64,000 bases of DNA from Companilactobacillus huachuanensis (GTDB lineage Bacteria; Bacillota; Bacilli; Lactobacillales; Lactobacillaceae), in NCBI RefSeq assembly GCF_005404815.1, contig NZ_BJDF01000010.1, forward strand, positions 51,036-115,035, given 5' to 3'. The notes below the pieces were generated by a model that saw only the letters and a list, made by a program, of their open reading frames with translations, was not told where the DNA came from and searched no databases. A program made the position numbers and the translations under genes. Shown here piece after piece: positions 1 to 8,958 of the stretch; position 1 is the stretch's first letter; the number at the start of each line of letters is the position of its first letter.

Positions 1-1129
1 TTATTTTGTTAACATTATTGATTAAAATTTGATAATTGCGATTAACTTGGTTGCCATAACTATAAATTTGCTCACGCGGAGATACTTGAACTAATCTATT
101 TGCATCTTGAACCAAAGTATTTTTTGAACGACTAAGAATATTATTAGTATTCTGCTGCAATTTATCTTTTAGATAGTCGACCTTCTGTAGATAAACTTCG
201 TAGATTCGCTCAGGATGCTGTAAAAAGACGTTCTGAGACAATGTTTCTACCTTTCGACGCTCATTACCTATGATATTATTCTGAGCACTGTAAAGTCTCG
301 TATGGAGATCTTGTAAGTGTGTCAAAACATCATTCAAAACTGGGGTCGCTAATTCGGCAGCAGCTGTCGGCGTCGCCGCACGTAAGTCAGCTACTAAATC
401 GGCAATCGTTGTGTCAGTTTCATGACCAACTGAACTGATAACTGGTATCTGGCTTTCAACTATAGCATCCGCCACGATTTCTTCGTTAAAAGGCCATAAG
501 TCCTCAATAGAACCACCACCACGACCGATGATGATCGTATCAAAATTACCTGCTTCATTGATTCGCTTAATTTGACGAACAATCGTTGCCGCAGCCTCAT
601 CACCTTGAACTTGTGCCGGATATAAAACTAACTGGACGATTGGATAACGTCGACTAACTGTCGTCATAATATCATGAATAACCGCACCAGATTGACTAGT
701 CACTACAGCAATTCGCTTAGGAAATTGGGGAATCGGTTTCTTAGGTAAATCAAATACACCCTTTTGAGCCAATTTCTTTTTCAACTGCTCAAAAGCCAAA
801 TATAATGCTCCTAAACCAGCTGGTTCCATTGAATCAATATAAATTTGATATGATCCACTTGGTTCATACAGTGAAATCCGCCCCTGGACAAGAACTTGCA
901 TTCCTTCTTCAGGTTGAAATTTAACCTTTTCAAAACTACTTCGAAACATAATTGCCGAAATTTTTGCCTTATCATCCTTCAAAGAAAAATATTGATGAGC
1001 CTTAGGACGCATCCGAAAGTTCGAAATCTCCCCCATCAAATAAACGTGGCCCAAATAAGGGTCCACGTCAAATTTTCTCTTCAAATATTGGCTCAAAGCG
1101 GTAACTGTTAAATATTTATCATTATCCAT
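1..1129 (-). CDS. xseA: Exodeoxyribonuclease VII large subunit, 3' end cut by window edge
   Basis: Large subunit of exonuclease VII, which degrades single-stranded DNA to oligonucleotides together with the small subunit XseB. About 376 residues are visible, against roughly 440-450 for the family; the C-terminus lies beyond base 1. The N-terminal OB-fold (residues about 5-100, with GEISNFR near 34) and the central catalytic block with IIIGRGGGSIEDLWPFN and SVGHETD are clear. The ATG at 1129 overlaps the end of folD by 8 nt, so the two are translationally coupled. The usual order folD-xseA is conserved in Firmicutes. Nothing is abnormal in the visible part. Confidence 0.93.
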   Translation of the reverse strand, partial: MDNDKYLTVTALSQYLKRKFDVDPYLGHVYLMGEISNFRMRPKAHQYFSLKDDKAKISAIMFRSSFEKVKFQPEEGMQVLVQGRISLYEPSGSYQIYIDSMEPAGLGALYLAFEQLKKKLAQKGVFDLPKKPIPQFPKRIAVVTSQSGAVIHDIMTTVSRRYPIVQLVLYPAQVQGDEAAATIVRQIKRINEAGNFDTIIIGRGGGSIEDLWPFNEEIVADAIVESQIPVISSVGHETDTTIADLVADLRAATPTAAAELATPVLNDVLTHLQDLHTRLYSAQNNIIGNERRKVETLSQNVFLQHPERIYEVYLQKVDYLKDKLQQNTNNILSRSKNTLVQDANRLVQVSPREQIYSYGNQVNRNYQILINNVNKI

Positions 1130-1970
1130 TTGCCCTGCCTTCGGCTAATTCAATCACTTGATCCACAAGAGCAGTGATTGTCATTGGACCAACACCACCA
1201 GGAACTGGCGTCATCATGGCGGCTTTATTCTTCACATCCTCAAAATCAACGTCACCACAGAGCTTGCCGAACTCGTCTCGGTCCATTCCGACATCAATCA
1301 CAATAGCCTGGTCTTTAACGTAATCTTGAGTAATGAATTTAGCTTTTCCAATGGCTACAACCAGCACATCAGCCTTACTTGTTATTTCTTTAAGGTTCTT
1401 AGTATGAGAATGCGTAATCGTTACAGTGGCATTACGATCCAACATTAAAGCGGCAGTCGGCTTTCCAACAATATTGCTGCGACCGACAATGACAACGTTC
1501 TTGCCATCAAGGTCAACATCGTAGTGATCCAACATCATCAAAATACCAGAAGCAGTAGCCGGTTTAGTTAACGGTGTGCCGATCCAAAGATTACCGACAC
1601 TGATTGGTGTAAAACCATCCACATCTTTTCTAGGATCAATTGCCTCGATAACTTTATCTTCATCAATATGATCTGGAACTGGCAATTGAACGATGAACCC
1701 ATCAACAGTTTGGTCATGATTCAATTCATCGATTTTTTCCAACAATTCCTTTTCAGAAACAGACTCCTCAAAATGAATCAATTGAAAGTTAATACCCAGT
1801 TTTTCAGCCCGACGTTTCTTGTTGCGAACGTAAACAGAACTAGCACTGTTGTCACCAACTAAGATGACTGCTAATCCAGGAGTCACGCCTTTTTTCTTTA
1901 AGTCGGCTACACGTTGTGCCATTGTATCATCTAAAGCCGCCGCTACTTTCTTACCTTCTAATAATTTCAT
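1122..1970 (-). CDS. folD: Bifunctional methylenetetrahydrofolate dehydrogenase/cyclohydrolase
   Basis: Interconverts 5,10-methylene-, methenyl- and 10-formyl-tetrahydrofolate in cytosolic one-carbon metabolism. The protein is 282 aa from the chosen start, which is normal. The catalytic Tyr/Lys pair lies in YVRNK (46-50), the substrate loop in VQLPVPDHI, and the NADP-binding part in GRSNIVGKP. I chose the ATG at 1970 because GGTGAT sits at the right distance; an ATG four codons upstream is closer to a terminator hairpin and has no ribosome binding site. The gene follows nusB after a strong hairpin and overlaps xseA. Confidence 0.95.
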   Translation of the reverse strand: MKLLEGKKVAAALDDTMAQRVADLKKKGVTPGLAVILVGDNSASSVYVRNKKRRAEKLGINFQLIHFEESVSEKELLEKIDELNHDQTVDGFIVQLPVPDHIDEDKVIEAIDPRKDVDGFTPISVGNLWIGTPLTKPATASGILMMLDHYDVDLDGKNVVIVGRSNIVGKPTAALMLDRNATVTITHSHTKNLKEITSKADVLVVAIGKAKFITQDYVKDQAIVIDVGMDRDEFGKLCGDVDFEDVKNKAAMMTPVPGGVGPMTITALVDQVIELAEGRANG

Positions 1971-1982
1971 ACTAATCACCAT

Positions 1983-2012
1983 AAAAAGGCTGGTAAATTT
2001 ACCAGCCTTTAT
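1983..2012 (-). terminator. Hairpin with U-run between nusB and folD
   Basis: A 12-13 bp perfect stem (AAAGGCTGGTAA and its complement) followed by T residues on the minus strand. It overlaps the last bases of nusB and ends about 13 nt before the folD start, so it could end nusB transcripts or attenuate folD. Confidence 0.7.
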
Positions 2013-2413
2013 CCTTCTACAAAATTAGATAAAATACCATTAACGAAGGACTTTGAGTCCTTGTCGCCAAAGTCACCAGCAATTTCGATAGCTTCATCGA
2101 TTGCAACTTTCTTTGGAACTTCTAAACTGTTTTCCATTTCAAATAAACCAGCGCGCAAAATTGCACGATCAATACGAGACAGTCTTTGAACTGTCCACTT
2201 ATTCTTTAGATGAGCAGCAATCTTTTCATCAAGTTCAGCTTGATGTTCGACCGTGCCAGACACTAAGAATGTTAAATAATCAGGAACAATTTCATCGGTT
2301 AAATCGCATAATTGCATGGTAGATGCGATTGCAGCTTCTGGAGTGTCCTGAGTGGTTTCGATGGAAAATAGTGATTGAACTGCGAGTTCTCTGATTTTAT
2401 GTCTACTTATCAC
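2009..2413 (-). CDS. nusB: Transcription antitermination factor NusB
   Basis: RNA-binding all-helical antitermination protein which acts with NusE (S10) on boxA of rRNA transcripts. It is 134 aa, the normal length, with the typical N-terminus SRHKIRELAVQSLF and the C-terminal block KSFVNGILSNF. The start is a GTG (reading MISRHK) with AAGGAA eight bases upstream. It lies 5 nt after the Asp23 gene in the arrangement efp, asp23, nusB, folD that is common in Firmicutes. The stop codon lies in the stem of a terminator hairpin. Confidence 0.95.
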   Translation of the reverse strand: MISRHKIRELAVQSLFSIETTQDTPEAAIASTMQLCDLTDEIVPDYLTFLVSGTVEHQAELDEKIAAHLKNKWTVQRLSRIDRAILRAGLFEMENSLEVPKKVAIDEAIEIAGDFGDKDSKSFVNGILSNFVEG

Positions 2414-2418
2414 TAGTT

Positions 2419-2838
2419 TTATTCCTTTTTATCAGTTGTTACACGTTCTATTTCGCCAGATTCTTTCTTAGCGATTAATCCTACAACATGCACGTTAATT
2501 TCACTCAAGTCTAAATCGGTCATGAATTCAAGTTGTTCAATGGCTGATTTTTGGATCTCCAAGGAAACCTTAGGAATCGATACGCCATATTCTAGATATA
2601 CATAAACATTAGCGGATATTTTATCCTCATCAAATGACACATCAACGCCTTTACCATGGTTGATACGGCCGAAGAGTGAATCGATTCGACTTGAAATAGT
2701 TCCACGCATTTCGTAGACACCATCAACTTGGTTTGTAGCAATCCCTAGAAGGATCTCAATAACTTGATGTGATATTTCAACATTACCGTTTATTTTTCCA
2801 CTATCTTGTTGTAGAGAAACATATTTTTGTTCAGCCAT
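2419..2838 (-). CDS. Asp23/Gls24 family envelope stress protein
   Basis: A 139-aa member of the Asp23 family (B. subtilis YqhY type), soluble proteins linked to envelope stress and, for the YqhY branch, to control of lipid synthesis. The conserved core runs from GNVEISHQVIEILLG (about 18-33) to VYVYLEYGVSIPKVS. A GGAGAT ribosome binding site precedes the ATG. It sits between efp and nusB, where YqhY homologues usually lie. The exact role in this organism is inferred from position. Confidence 0.9.
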   Translation of the reverse strand: MAEQKYVSLQQDSGKINGNVEISHQVIEILLGIATNQVDGVYEMRGTISSRIDSLFGRINHGKGVDVSFDEDKISANVYVYLEYGVSIPKVSLEIQKSAIEQLEFMTDLDLSEINVHVVGLIAKKESGEIERVTTDKKE

Positions 2839-2861
2839 AAACTTATCTCCATAATCAGTTA

Positions 2862-3425
2862 TTAATTAGCACGTGAAATGTAAGTACCATCTTGTGTATT
2901 AATAGTTAACATATCATCTTCGTTAACAAAGAATGGTACTTGTACTACTAATCCAGTTTCCATTGTAGCTGGTTTTGAACCACCAGATTGAGTATCACCC
3001 TTAATTGAAGCTTCAGTAGCGACAACTTTAAGATCAACTGTATTTGGAACGTCAACACCAAGAGTCTCACCATTATACATCATAATAGTAACTTCCATGT
3101 TTTCCTTCAAATACTTCAATTGGTTTTGAATCTGTTCAGCTGGAATAGTTAGTTGTTCGTAAGTTGTAGTATCCATGAACACGTGGTTTGCACCATCGGC
3201 ATATAGATATTGCATCTTTTTATTTTCAATAGTAGCTTTCTCAACTTTAGCAGTTGATCTGAAAGTCATTTCTTGAACAGCACCAGTTCTCAAGTTCTTT
3301 AACTTTGAACGAACAAAGGCACTACCTTTACCGGGCTTAACATGTTGGAACTCGATAACACGCCAAATACTGTCCTTAACTTCGATTGTTAAACCATTTT
3401 TAAATTCATTTACTGAAATAGACAT
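2862..3425 (-). CDS. efp: Elongation factor P
   Basis: Binds the ribosome between P and E sites and relieves stalling at proline stretches. The protein is 187 aa from [11 protein letters not shown]; this start has GGGAGAG upstream, whereas an ATG 14 codons earlier has no ribosome binding site and would lie near the transcription start. The modification loop [10 protein letters not shown] and the C-terminal OB domains are intact. A sigma-A promoter lies 46-75 bases upstream. First gene of the efp-asp23-nusB-folD-xseA group. Confidence 0.96.
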   Translation of the reverse strand: MSISVNEFKNGLTIEVKDSIWRVIEFQHVKPGKGSAFVRSKLKNLRTGAVQEMTFRSTAKVEKATIENKKMQYLYADGANHVFMDTTTYEQLTIPAEQIQNQLKYLKENMEVTIMMYNGETLGVDVPNTVDLKVVATEASIKGDTQSGGSKPATMETGLVVQVPFFVNEDDMLTINTQDGTYISRAN

Positions 3426-3470
3426 TTTACTCTCCCTTGATTCATACAGATTTTGCCGATAAAACACTAT

Positions 3471-3499
3471 ACATTATCTTACCAATATTTACGTGTCAA
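3471..3499 (-). promoter_or_regulatory. Sigma-A promoter of efp
   Basis: Read on the minus strand: TTGACA (3494-3499), 17-base spacer, TAATGT (3471-3476). It lies between the rpmA terminator and efp. Confidence 0.75.
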
Positions 3500-3524
3500 T
3501 GGCAATAACCCAAGCTTATTATAT

Positions 3525-3556
3525 AAAAAAAAGAGGAACATTGTCCTCTTTCATAT
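3525..3556 (-). terminator. Intrinsic terminator after rpmA
   Basis: The stem AAGAGGAC/GTTCCTCTT is followed by eight T residues on the minus strand, just after the rpmA stop codon. Confidence 0.85.
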
Positions 3557-3563
3557 CAATATA

Positions 3564-3836
3564 TTAATATACTGAAACTTTTCTCTTGTCTTTGCCAAGT
3601 CTTTCGAACTTAACAACGCCGTCAGTAAGAGCGAACAATGTGTCGTCTCCACCGCGACCAACGTTTGTACCAGGGTGAATCTTTGTACCACGTTGTCTGT
3701 AAATAATTGAGCCAGCTGTGATAGCTTGGCCATCAGCACGCTTAGCACCTAATCTACGACCTGCAGAGTTACGGCCGTTACTTGTTGATCCACCACCTTT
3801 ATGGTGAGAGAAAAATTGTAAATTCATCTTAAGCAT
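3564..3836 (-). CDS. rpmA: 50S ribosomal protein L27
   Basis: Ribosomal protein near the peptidyl-transferase centre, 90 aa. It starts MLKMNLQFF followed by SHHKGGG. This N-terminal extension is the known cleavage site of the cysteine protease Prp in Firmicutes (cut after FF), and the protease gene is the next gene upstream. Order rplU-prp-rpmA. A terminator follows. Confidence 0.97.
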   Translation of the reverse strand: MLKMNLQFFSHHKGGGSTSNGRNSAGRRLGAKRADGQAITAGSIIYRQRGTKIHPGTNVGRGGDDTLFALTDGVVKFERLGKDKRKVSVY

Positions 3837-3848
3837 GAAGTTTACCTC

Positions 3849-4193
3849 CTAATCAAGATCTATCTTATTTTTTTGTACTTGAACTTCAATGTTTTTGGAA
3901 TAACTGCCTTCGATATCCTTAAGGATCCAAAACAGGTTATCCAATAACAAGGCAGTATCGTGTGATATCGCTTTGTCAAATTGGCATCCGAGATGCCCAC
4001 CGTTTACTTCATCCATGACTACCTGAGGACTTGCCCCAGTGAGTTTCTCCAGATTATTGATTGTTCCAATTGTTACCGCTGAAACAGCAGCACAAACTAA
4101 ATCTTGACCATAAGGTCCTGAGTCAGCATGTCCTTTAATTAAAAAAGAATCAATCGTCTGATCAGAATTCTGGTGAAAACTAGCTCTAATCAT
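3849..4193 (-). CDS. prp: Ribosomal-processing cysteine protease Prp
   Basis: YsxB/Prp-type protease that removes the N-terminal extension of L27, which is required for ribosome assembly in Firmicutes that have the extension. It is 114 aa, with the catalytic His in GHADSGPYGQD (about residue 22) and the Cys in LVCAAVSA (about 34). It is sandwiched between rplU (3 nt apart) and rpmA (12 nt apart), so enzyme and substrate are made from one transcript. The target motif in L27 is intact, which supports the assignment. Confidence 0.93.
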   Translation of the reverse strand: MIRASFHQNSDQTIDSFLIKGHADSGPYGQDLVCAAVSAVTIGTINNLEKLTGASPQVVMDEVNGGHLGCQFDKAISHDTALLLDNLFWILKDIEGSYSKNIEVQVQKNKIDLD

Positions 4194-4195
4194 GA

Positions 4196-4507
4196 TTAAG
4201 CCTTGATACTATCGATAAGTACCTTTGTATATGGTTGACGGTGACCTGTCTTTTTGTGTGAATGCTTCTTAGGTTTGTACTTGTAAGTAACAACTTTCTT
4301 TTCCTTACCTTGTTTTTCAACCTTACCAGAAACACTAGCGCCTTCAACTACTGGGCTACCAATCTTAATATCGTCTCCGTCAGAAACTAAAATTACATCA
4401 TCAAATGTAACTGCGTCCCCTTCTTTGACATCAAGCTTTTCAACATAAATTGAAGCATTTTCTTCAACTTTATATTGCTTACCACCAGTTTTAATAATTG
4501 CGTACAT
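4196..4507 (-). CDS. rplU: 50S ribosomal protein L21
   Basis: 23S rRNA-binding protein of the large subunit, 103 aa from [14 protein letters not shown], with the conserved C-terminus [15 protein letters not shown] chose the ATG at 4507 because the family begins MYAII and AAGGGAG lies upstream; the ten extra upstream codons fall in the leader RNA. First gene of the rplU-prp-rpmA operon. Confidence 0.97.
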   Translation of the reverse strand: MYAIIKTGGKQYKVEENASIYVEKLDVKEGDAVTFDDVILVSDGDDIKIGSPVVEGASVSGKVEKQGKEKKVVTYKYKPKKHSHKKTGHRQPYTKVLIDSIKA

Positions 4508-4509
4508 AA

Positions 4510-4596
4510 GCGTACACTCCCTTCTAAGACTCGCCAATCAGGTGCACTAAGCTTAAACCTGATTTTGAGCGGTTGTAGATGCAATAGTGATTGCAA
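4510..4596 (-). ncRNA. L21 leader (autoregulatory mRNA structure)
   Basis: The segment upstream of rplU carries the blocks CCGCTCAAAATCAGGTTTAA and CACCTGATTGGCGAGTC, with AATCAGGT pairing with ACCTGATT. This resembles the Firmicutes L21 leader family, thought to bind L21 and repress the operon. Recognition is from memory of the motif; a covariance search would settle it. Confidence 0.65.
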
Positions 4597-4603
4597 CTTA
4601 TAA

Positions 4604-4632
4604 AATATAGCAAATTTCACTTGCTTTTTCAA
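4604..4632 (-). promoter_or_regulatory. Sigma-A promoter of the rplU operon
   Basis: Minus strand: TTGAAA (4627-4632), 17-base spacer, TATATT (4604-4609). It overlaps the 3' end of the membrane-protein gene. Confidence 0.7.
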
Positions 4633-6194
4633 CTATTCTCGGTAATTTTTTTCATTTTCCATCGAACATTCTTTAATGAAAAATAACTCAATAAAATAAA
4701 TCCCAACAGATTTAGCAATAATGAAACGATTCCAACCCAGTCATAGCGAGTATGAATTTCTATAATATTCTTTCCAGGTTGGGTTCGTAAACTGATTGTC
4801 TTACGCTTGGATTCATGTATCTTAATATTTTCATTATTTAACTGAATCTCATAACCTGAATAGTTTTGAACTGGTAAATCCAACGTTGCTGAGGCCGGAT
4901 CATAGTATTGCACCCAGTAATCGTTGTCTTTGGTATAGAAAGAAACTGACGTTTTACGATTGTTGACCAAAAATTGATTCTGCCCGTGACTTGCAGTGTC
5001 ATGATAATCCACTACAAATTTTTCATAATTGACCTGCGGATCATCAACAAATGTTTGCTTAGGATTCAGTGAAATACTCTGTGAATAAATCAGGAAGATA
5101 CTCCCGGCCATAGTTGCTAACAATAATAACCACTTAAAAATTCCTGGAAACTCTTGAAAAATCAGAATAACCGTTCGACAAACAACAATCATCAAGAACA
5201 AATTCAAAACACTCTGTAAAGCCATAATTAGCCGACTAACATCTAACCCACTGACATCCCACTTATTGAATAAGATAATTATCATAGGAATCATTTCAAG
5301 AATCAAAACTTTATAGCTGAAACGGCTTTGCAGAAAAATCATTAAGATTAACAAGGCTACTAATATTCCGATACTCAATAAGAGATACTGTTGCATTACC
5401 GAAAAATTAAGTCGCTCGAACCATTTAATATAATCAATATTCTTAACTGGATCCTGTTGTAATTTCTGTGACCACTGTTGCTTGATCAAAGGTCCGATAA
5501 AACCAACCGTAGTCAAAATAGTCATTCCTAATGCGACCAGTGAATTGAGACCTAATTTAGTCCAATACTGCCAGTGATGCGCCAATTTGGTAAAAATCAT
5601 CAAAATATAAATTGGCAAAATAGTCATGAAAACAACCAGTGCCACATAAGGTGATGTCCAAACGACCAAAGTCATACCCCAGACTAACGTTTGCCAACTC
5701 TGATTCTTGAAAAACAAGTACGCTCCGTAATAAACCATCGGCAAAAAAATCATCACAAGATAATTTTCAATTCTTTGATTCTGAAATACCAAGTTAAATC
5801 GATCAAAAGAAAACGTATAAATTACAGAAAATAAAATTGCCTCAAAAATATCGTGTGAAAATTTATTCATGTAATAATAAGCACTGATAAAAGTTAGAAA
5901 TGTCATACAAGTAAAGTAAATGCCAAACCCCCAAAAAACATTAAAATTAATCAACAACCACCCCGGCAATAAAGTAAGCCAAGGACTAAAAATATTAATC
6001 TGACTTCCCGAGTGATTCCAATAATTGAAGTTAATTGGTGAAATAAAAATATTTTCCAAACTTTTCAGATGCGCAATGTTAAAAATCATTGTATCGCCAA
6101 AATTTGCTTGACGATAAAAAATTACGGTATAAAAAATACTAAATATCAAAAAAATAAAACCTAAGATAATTCTTTTCCATGAACGATTTGACAC
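4629..6194 (-). CDS. Large multi-spanning membrane protein, function unknown
   Basis: 521 aa with about 10-12 hydrophobic segments: one at 9-28, a series between about 85 and 375, a soluble loop at about 385-480 and a last helix at about 485-507 followed by a basic tail. The early motif GDTMIFNIAHLKS and the architecture of many helices plus a beta-rich C-terminal part resemble the YfhO/GT-C group of polyisoprenyl-linked sugar transferases, but I see no motif that proves this. It stands alone between the L21 operon promoter, which overlaps its end, and a repeat-filled gap. Start: ATG after AAAGGAG about 12 bases upstream. Confidence 0.8.
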   Translation of the reverse strand: MSNRSWKRIILGFIFLIFSIFYTVIFYRQANFGDTMIFNIAHLKSLENIFISPINFNYWNHSGSQINIFSPWLTLLPGWLLINFNVFWGFGIYFTCMTFLTFISAYYYMNKFSHDIFEAILFSVIYTFSFDRFNLVFQNQRIENYLVMIFLPMVYYGAYLFFKNQSWQTLVWGMTLVVWTSPYVALVVFMTILPIYILMIFTKLAHHWQYWTKLGLNSLVALGMTILTTVGFIGPLIKQQWSQKLQQDPVKNIDYIKWFERLNFSVMQQYLLLSIGILVALLILMIFLQSRFSYKVLILEMIPMIIILFNKWDVSGLDVSRLIMALQSVLNLFLMIVVCRTVILIFQEFPGIFKWLLLLATMAGSIFLIYSQSISLNPKQTFVDDPQVNYEKFVVDYHDTASHGQNQFLVNNRKTSVSFYTKDNDYWVQYYDPASATLDLPVQNYSGYEIQLNNENIKIHESKRKTISLRTQPGKNIIEIHTRYDWVGIVSLLLNLLGFILLSYFSLKNVRWKMKKITENS

Positions 6195-6321
6195 GGGTAA
6201 AACTCCTTTGTTTACTAAAAGTTCAATTAAATATACAGGCAGAGATTGCTAGGATTGAACTGATTCCAAAGCAGACTCTGAACCTCGCGACCTCCTCCGG
6301 CATCCCATCAAAATCTAATTA

Positions 6322-6642
6322 ACTGAAGAGTGATGGGTGAAAAATTAATCTAACCATTATTATTACAGGCTTAGAATTAATTTATTTAAATACACAGAAG
6401 TCTTTATTTTACTGTTCCACTATAAAAAAATAAACTAGTTGGAAGAGCTGAGAGTATTCATTCGCAGTGAAAGTGGCGTTATTGCTTCAGCAATTACACC
6501 ACCGGGCGCGTTGAAGACTCGCTGGTTTTGCGAGGCTTCAACCGAGGTTCGAGACCGCTTCTCAGGCTCGGGCCGTTCCGCGCAGCAAATGAATACTCTC
6601 AGCTCTGGAAACGGCATGCTACATCAAACCTTCAACCTCTAG
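6322..6642 (+). repeat. Interspersed element family A, copy A1 (full length)
   Basis: 321 bp with degenerate terminal inverted repeats (ACTGAAGAG at the left, CCTCTAG at the right) and a 7-bp target duplication CTAATTA at 6315-6321 and 6643-6649. It contains the long inverted pair GAGCTGAGAGTATTCATT/AAATGAATACTCTCAGCTC and inner hairpins. Related to the copies at 10440, 28370, 29735, 33044, 42246, 44521, 55977 and 58377. No credible gene inside. The spacer from 6195 to 6314 shows no gene. Confidence 0.88.
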
Positions 6643-6654
6643 CTAATTATACTA

Positions 6655-6693
6655 AAAAAAGGATTGTGCATACTAGTTCTCACACAATCCTTT
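6655..6693 (-). terminator. Intrinsic terminator after the 82-aa membrane protein
   Basis: Stem AAAGGATTGTG/CACAATCCTTT, followed by T residues on the minus strand. Confidence 0.8.
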
Positions 6694-6714
6694 GATAATA
6701 TTCAAATTTTTTTA

Positions 6715-6963
6715 CTACGCTAAGGTAGTCATAACCAATCGTCCCAGAACTAGAAAGAAGAAAACTGCGGCAACAACAAGTTTGCCACGTTTCAAATTCC
6801 ACTTCTTGAAAACTCTTGTAATCAATACTAAGCCAATAATTAAGCCAATACCAATCAAAATCCCCATTAAATTACTAATAATTGCTTGTTGTGTCATAAA
6901 CGCAGCAACTACATCCACCAAAATGAAAGCAATTGTAATAATAAACGAAAACTTTCTATTCAA
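6715..6963 (-). CDS. Small membrane protein, unknown function
   Basis: 82 aa with three hydrophobic stretches (about 5-25, 28-50 and 61-80) separated by the basic segment RVFKKWNLKRGK. An excellent ribosome binding site (AGAGGTGGAG) precedes the ATG and a terminator follows, so expression is likely. The opposite strand is also open here but lacks a ribosome binding site. I do not recognise the family. It is monocistronic between element A1 and the esterase gene. Confidence 0.7.
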   Translation of the reverse strand: MNRKFSFIITIAFILVDVVAAFMTQQAIISNLMGILIGIGLIIGLVLITRVFKKWNLKRGKLVVAAVFFFLVLGRLVMTTLA

Positions 6964-7106
6964 ATCTCCACCTCTAAAATCCCAAGCATTATAAATAACG
7001 CTTAAACTTTACGCACTTCGAAATCATTGTAAATTTAAATTATTTTCTTTGCAAGATATATTTTTATTGGCATGCCAAAAATACTAATACTTAGGCATTT
7101 ATTTTT

Positions 7107-8507
7107 TTATAGTTTATATGATTGCCATGGTAAATCCCCAGAATAACGATAATTTATAACTGAAATACTCTTCAAATCATCAGAATCAAGTTCCATTACT
7201 AATCGATCATCATCAAACAATGGCCATTCGTACTTAATTTCCTCTTCGTATGGTTTACCACTGATTACAAACTCCAATAGTAAATTAAGCAAGTATTGTT
7301 GATTCTTTCGGTAATCAATATTCAACTCTGCCGCCGGTGTATTCAAATAACGAATCACACCACCGTGTTGCCCATCAAAAACTGTTGCTAAATTGCAATA
7401 AATTTCAGCCTCAGGAACTTTAGCTAACAAACCTGCAAGTCTTCTGGCTGGTAAGCAATACATTGCCGTCCCGAGCATTTGAACAAAATCATTCTTTGAA
7501 TATTGATCAGGTAAAAGCTCTTGTTTTAAAATTTCATTATTTTTACCGAAAAGATCAATCAAGACATCATTTTCCAAACGACTGATGCTCATATCTTTGT
7601 AACCTTCTAATTCGTTGTCTCCAGCCGAAATAATGCTTTTAAAATGAGTTCTCTCCAAACGCTGACTCAATTTCTCAGGCCAATTATCAGATATTAAATC
7701 ATTATCTATAACCGGTCCGAACCAATTCGTAGCAATATGTTGATCAACTGCTCTTTTTTGAACTAGTTGTAATCCATCATCCGTCAAGTTGAATAAATCT
7801 TTGGATGACTTAATGTTATTTATTTGACAAATTTTTTCAGAAACTTTTTGGGCTGTTTCCAAATCACGAATTGCTTGAACACCACCAGAAAATAACATGA
7901 TTTTTTGAACACGGTCAAGAATCATTGAGTTAGATGCCATCAATGACGCAATTGACTTTGCCCCAGCGGAAAGTCCAGCTAAGGTGATATTTTTAACATC
8001 ACCGCCAAAACTTTGCGCGTTATCCATCACCCACTGAATCGCCATTAGCTGATCTGATAGTCCAACATTAGTATCGCCACCATCAATAACTCCCCAGCCA
8101 AATAGTCCTAAACGATAATTGGGTACGACATGAACAACTGACTCATGATCAAGCCAAGACATTTGTTTACTGTAATTGCCCCCATGCAGAAATCCACCGC
8201 CATAAAATTCAATTACAATTGGAAATTTTCCCTCTACATCAGGGGTACAAATATCCAGGTTCAAACAATTTTCACCAAAACTAATTTTATCATCTTGATT
8301 AAGCGCAGCATCTTGCATTGGTTGGACGCTTGGATGGACTGCATAATGCATTTTATTAACTTCGTTTGTCCCAAATTTTGCCATAGAAAATTCTTCAGCT
8401 CTTTTGAAACGGCGACCGTAACCAAATGGAACACCTAAAAAGTCGACGTGGCTGTGATCCATCACACCATGGTAAGTACCTGTAGTTGTTTTCATTATCT
8501 TCTTCAT
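7107..8507 (-). CDS. Carboxylesterase family protein (type B)
   Basis: Alpha/beta-hydrolase of the carboxylesterase/para-nitrobenzyl esterase family, 466 aa, probably cytosolic (no signal peptide). The oxyanion motif YGGGFLHGG lies near residue 105, the nucleophile elbow is GLSAG near 178 (most type B enzymes have GESAG), an acidic candidate lies in AGDNELEG, and the active-site His is probably in GQHGGVIRY. The substrate cannot be told. The start is uncertain: a second ATG four codons downstream has GAAGAAG upstream. It is monocistronic. Confidence 0.87.
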   Translation of the reverse strand: MKKIMKTTTGTYHGVMDHSHVDFLGVPFGYGRRFKRAEEFSMAKFGTNEVNKMHYAVHPSVQPMQDAALNQDDKISFGENCLNLDICTPDVEGKFPIVIEFYGGGFLHGGNYSKQMSWLDHESVVHVVPNYRLGLFGWGVIDGGDTNVGLSDQLMAIQWVMDNAQSFGGDVKNITLAGLSAGAKSIASLMASNSMILDRVQKIMLFSGGVQAIRDLETAQKVSEKICQINNIKSSKDLFNLTDDGLQLVQKRAVDQHIATNWFGPVIDNDLISDNWPEKLSQRLERTHFKSIISAGDNELEGYKDMSISRLENDVLIDLFGKNNEILKQELLPDQYSKNDFVQMLGTAMYCLPARRLAGLLAKVPEAEIYCNLATVFDGQHGGVIRYLNTPAAELNIDYRKNQQYLLNLLLEFVISGKPYEEEIKYEWPLFDDDRLVMELDSDDLKSISVINYRYSGDLPWQSYKL

Positions 8508-8634
8508 TTAAAAATAGGCCCCCAATGAACAAAATATCAATTTAGTTAATATTTTAAACTAATAATATCAATGTACAAGAATTTCGTGTAACCATTTTTA
8601 AAACAAACTAATTGAAATTTATTAATAATTTTCC

Positions 8635-8663
8635 TTGTCTACTAAAATAACATTGTATATAAT
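8635..8663 (+). promoter_or_regulatory. Sigma-A promoter of the 61-aa protein
   Basis: TTGTCT (8635-8640), 17-base spacer, TATAAT (8658-8663), 32 bases before the start codon. Confidence 0.7.
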
Positions 8664-8695
8664 TTCAAAGACATGTTTTTAAGGGAGAGAAATAT

Positions 8696-8881
8696 ATGGT
8701 CTTAACAGATGCACAAAAACGTGCCAATGAAAAATGGCACAAGAATCACCGCGAGAGAGCAAACTATATCGCCATGCGCTCTTCAGCCAGAAGTTTTATT
8801 AGAAAAAAATCTACGCTCGACGACTTAGAGGAGCTACAAGATATTATTGAAAATCGTCGTAAAGAATTGGTTGAACCCTAA
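8696..8881 (+). CDS. Small basic helical protein, conserved type in Firmicutes and their phages
   Basis: 61 aa, highly charged and predicted helical. It begins MVLTDAQKRANEKWHKNHRE and continues with SARSFIRKKSTLDDLEELQDI and ENRRKEL. Proteins with this AQKRANEKW plus LEELxxxIxxRRKEL pattern are common in lactobacilli and Gram-positive phages, where their function is unknown; this is from memory. AAGGGAGAG lies upstream of the ATG and a good promoter precedes it. It could be a remnant of phage-derived DNA, but no other phage gene is near. Confidence 0.75.
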   Translation: MVLTDAQKRANEKWHKNHRERANYIAMRSSARSFIRKKSTLDDLEELQDIIENRRKELVEP

Positions 8882-8958
8882 ATAAATAAATTTAAATCAA
8901 AATTAAAATATGTAAACATTTACATTTGCAAAATTAATTTTTTTTTACTGAAATAAGT

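Noticed and set aside
6240..6314. Possible third GCCTCCG repeat copy next to A1
   Set aside because: Only CCTCCGG-CATC is shared with the other two; the remaining blocks are absent or out of order.
6439..6642. Open reading frames inside family A copies that share residues EELRVFIxSESGV
   Set aside because: The frame is similar only in the first half. A6 and A8 shift frame in the second half and end at different places, there is no ribosome binding site, and both strands are open because of the palindromic make-up. Substitutions preserve stems rather than codons.
6692..6994. Plus-strand 100-aa ORF opposite the small membrane protein
   Set aside because: No ribosome binding site and a lysine/isoleucine composition expected of an antisense shadow; the minus-strand ORF has a strong site and a terminator.
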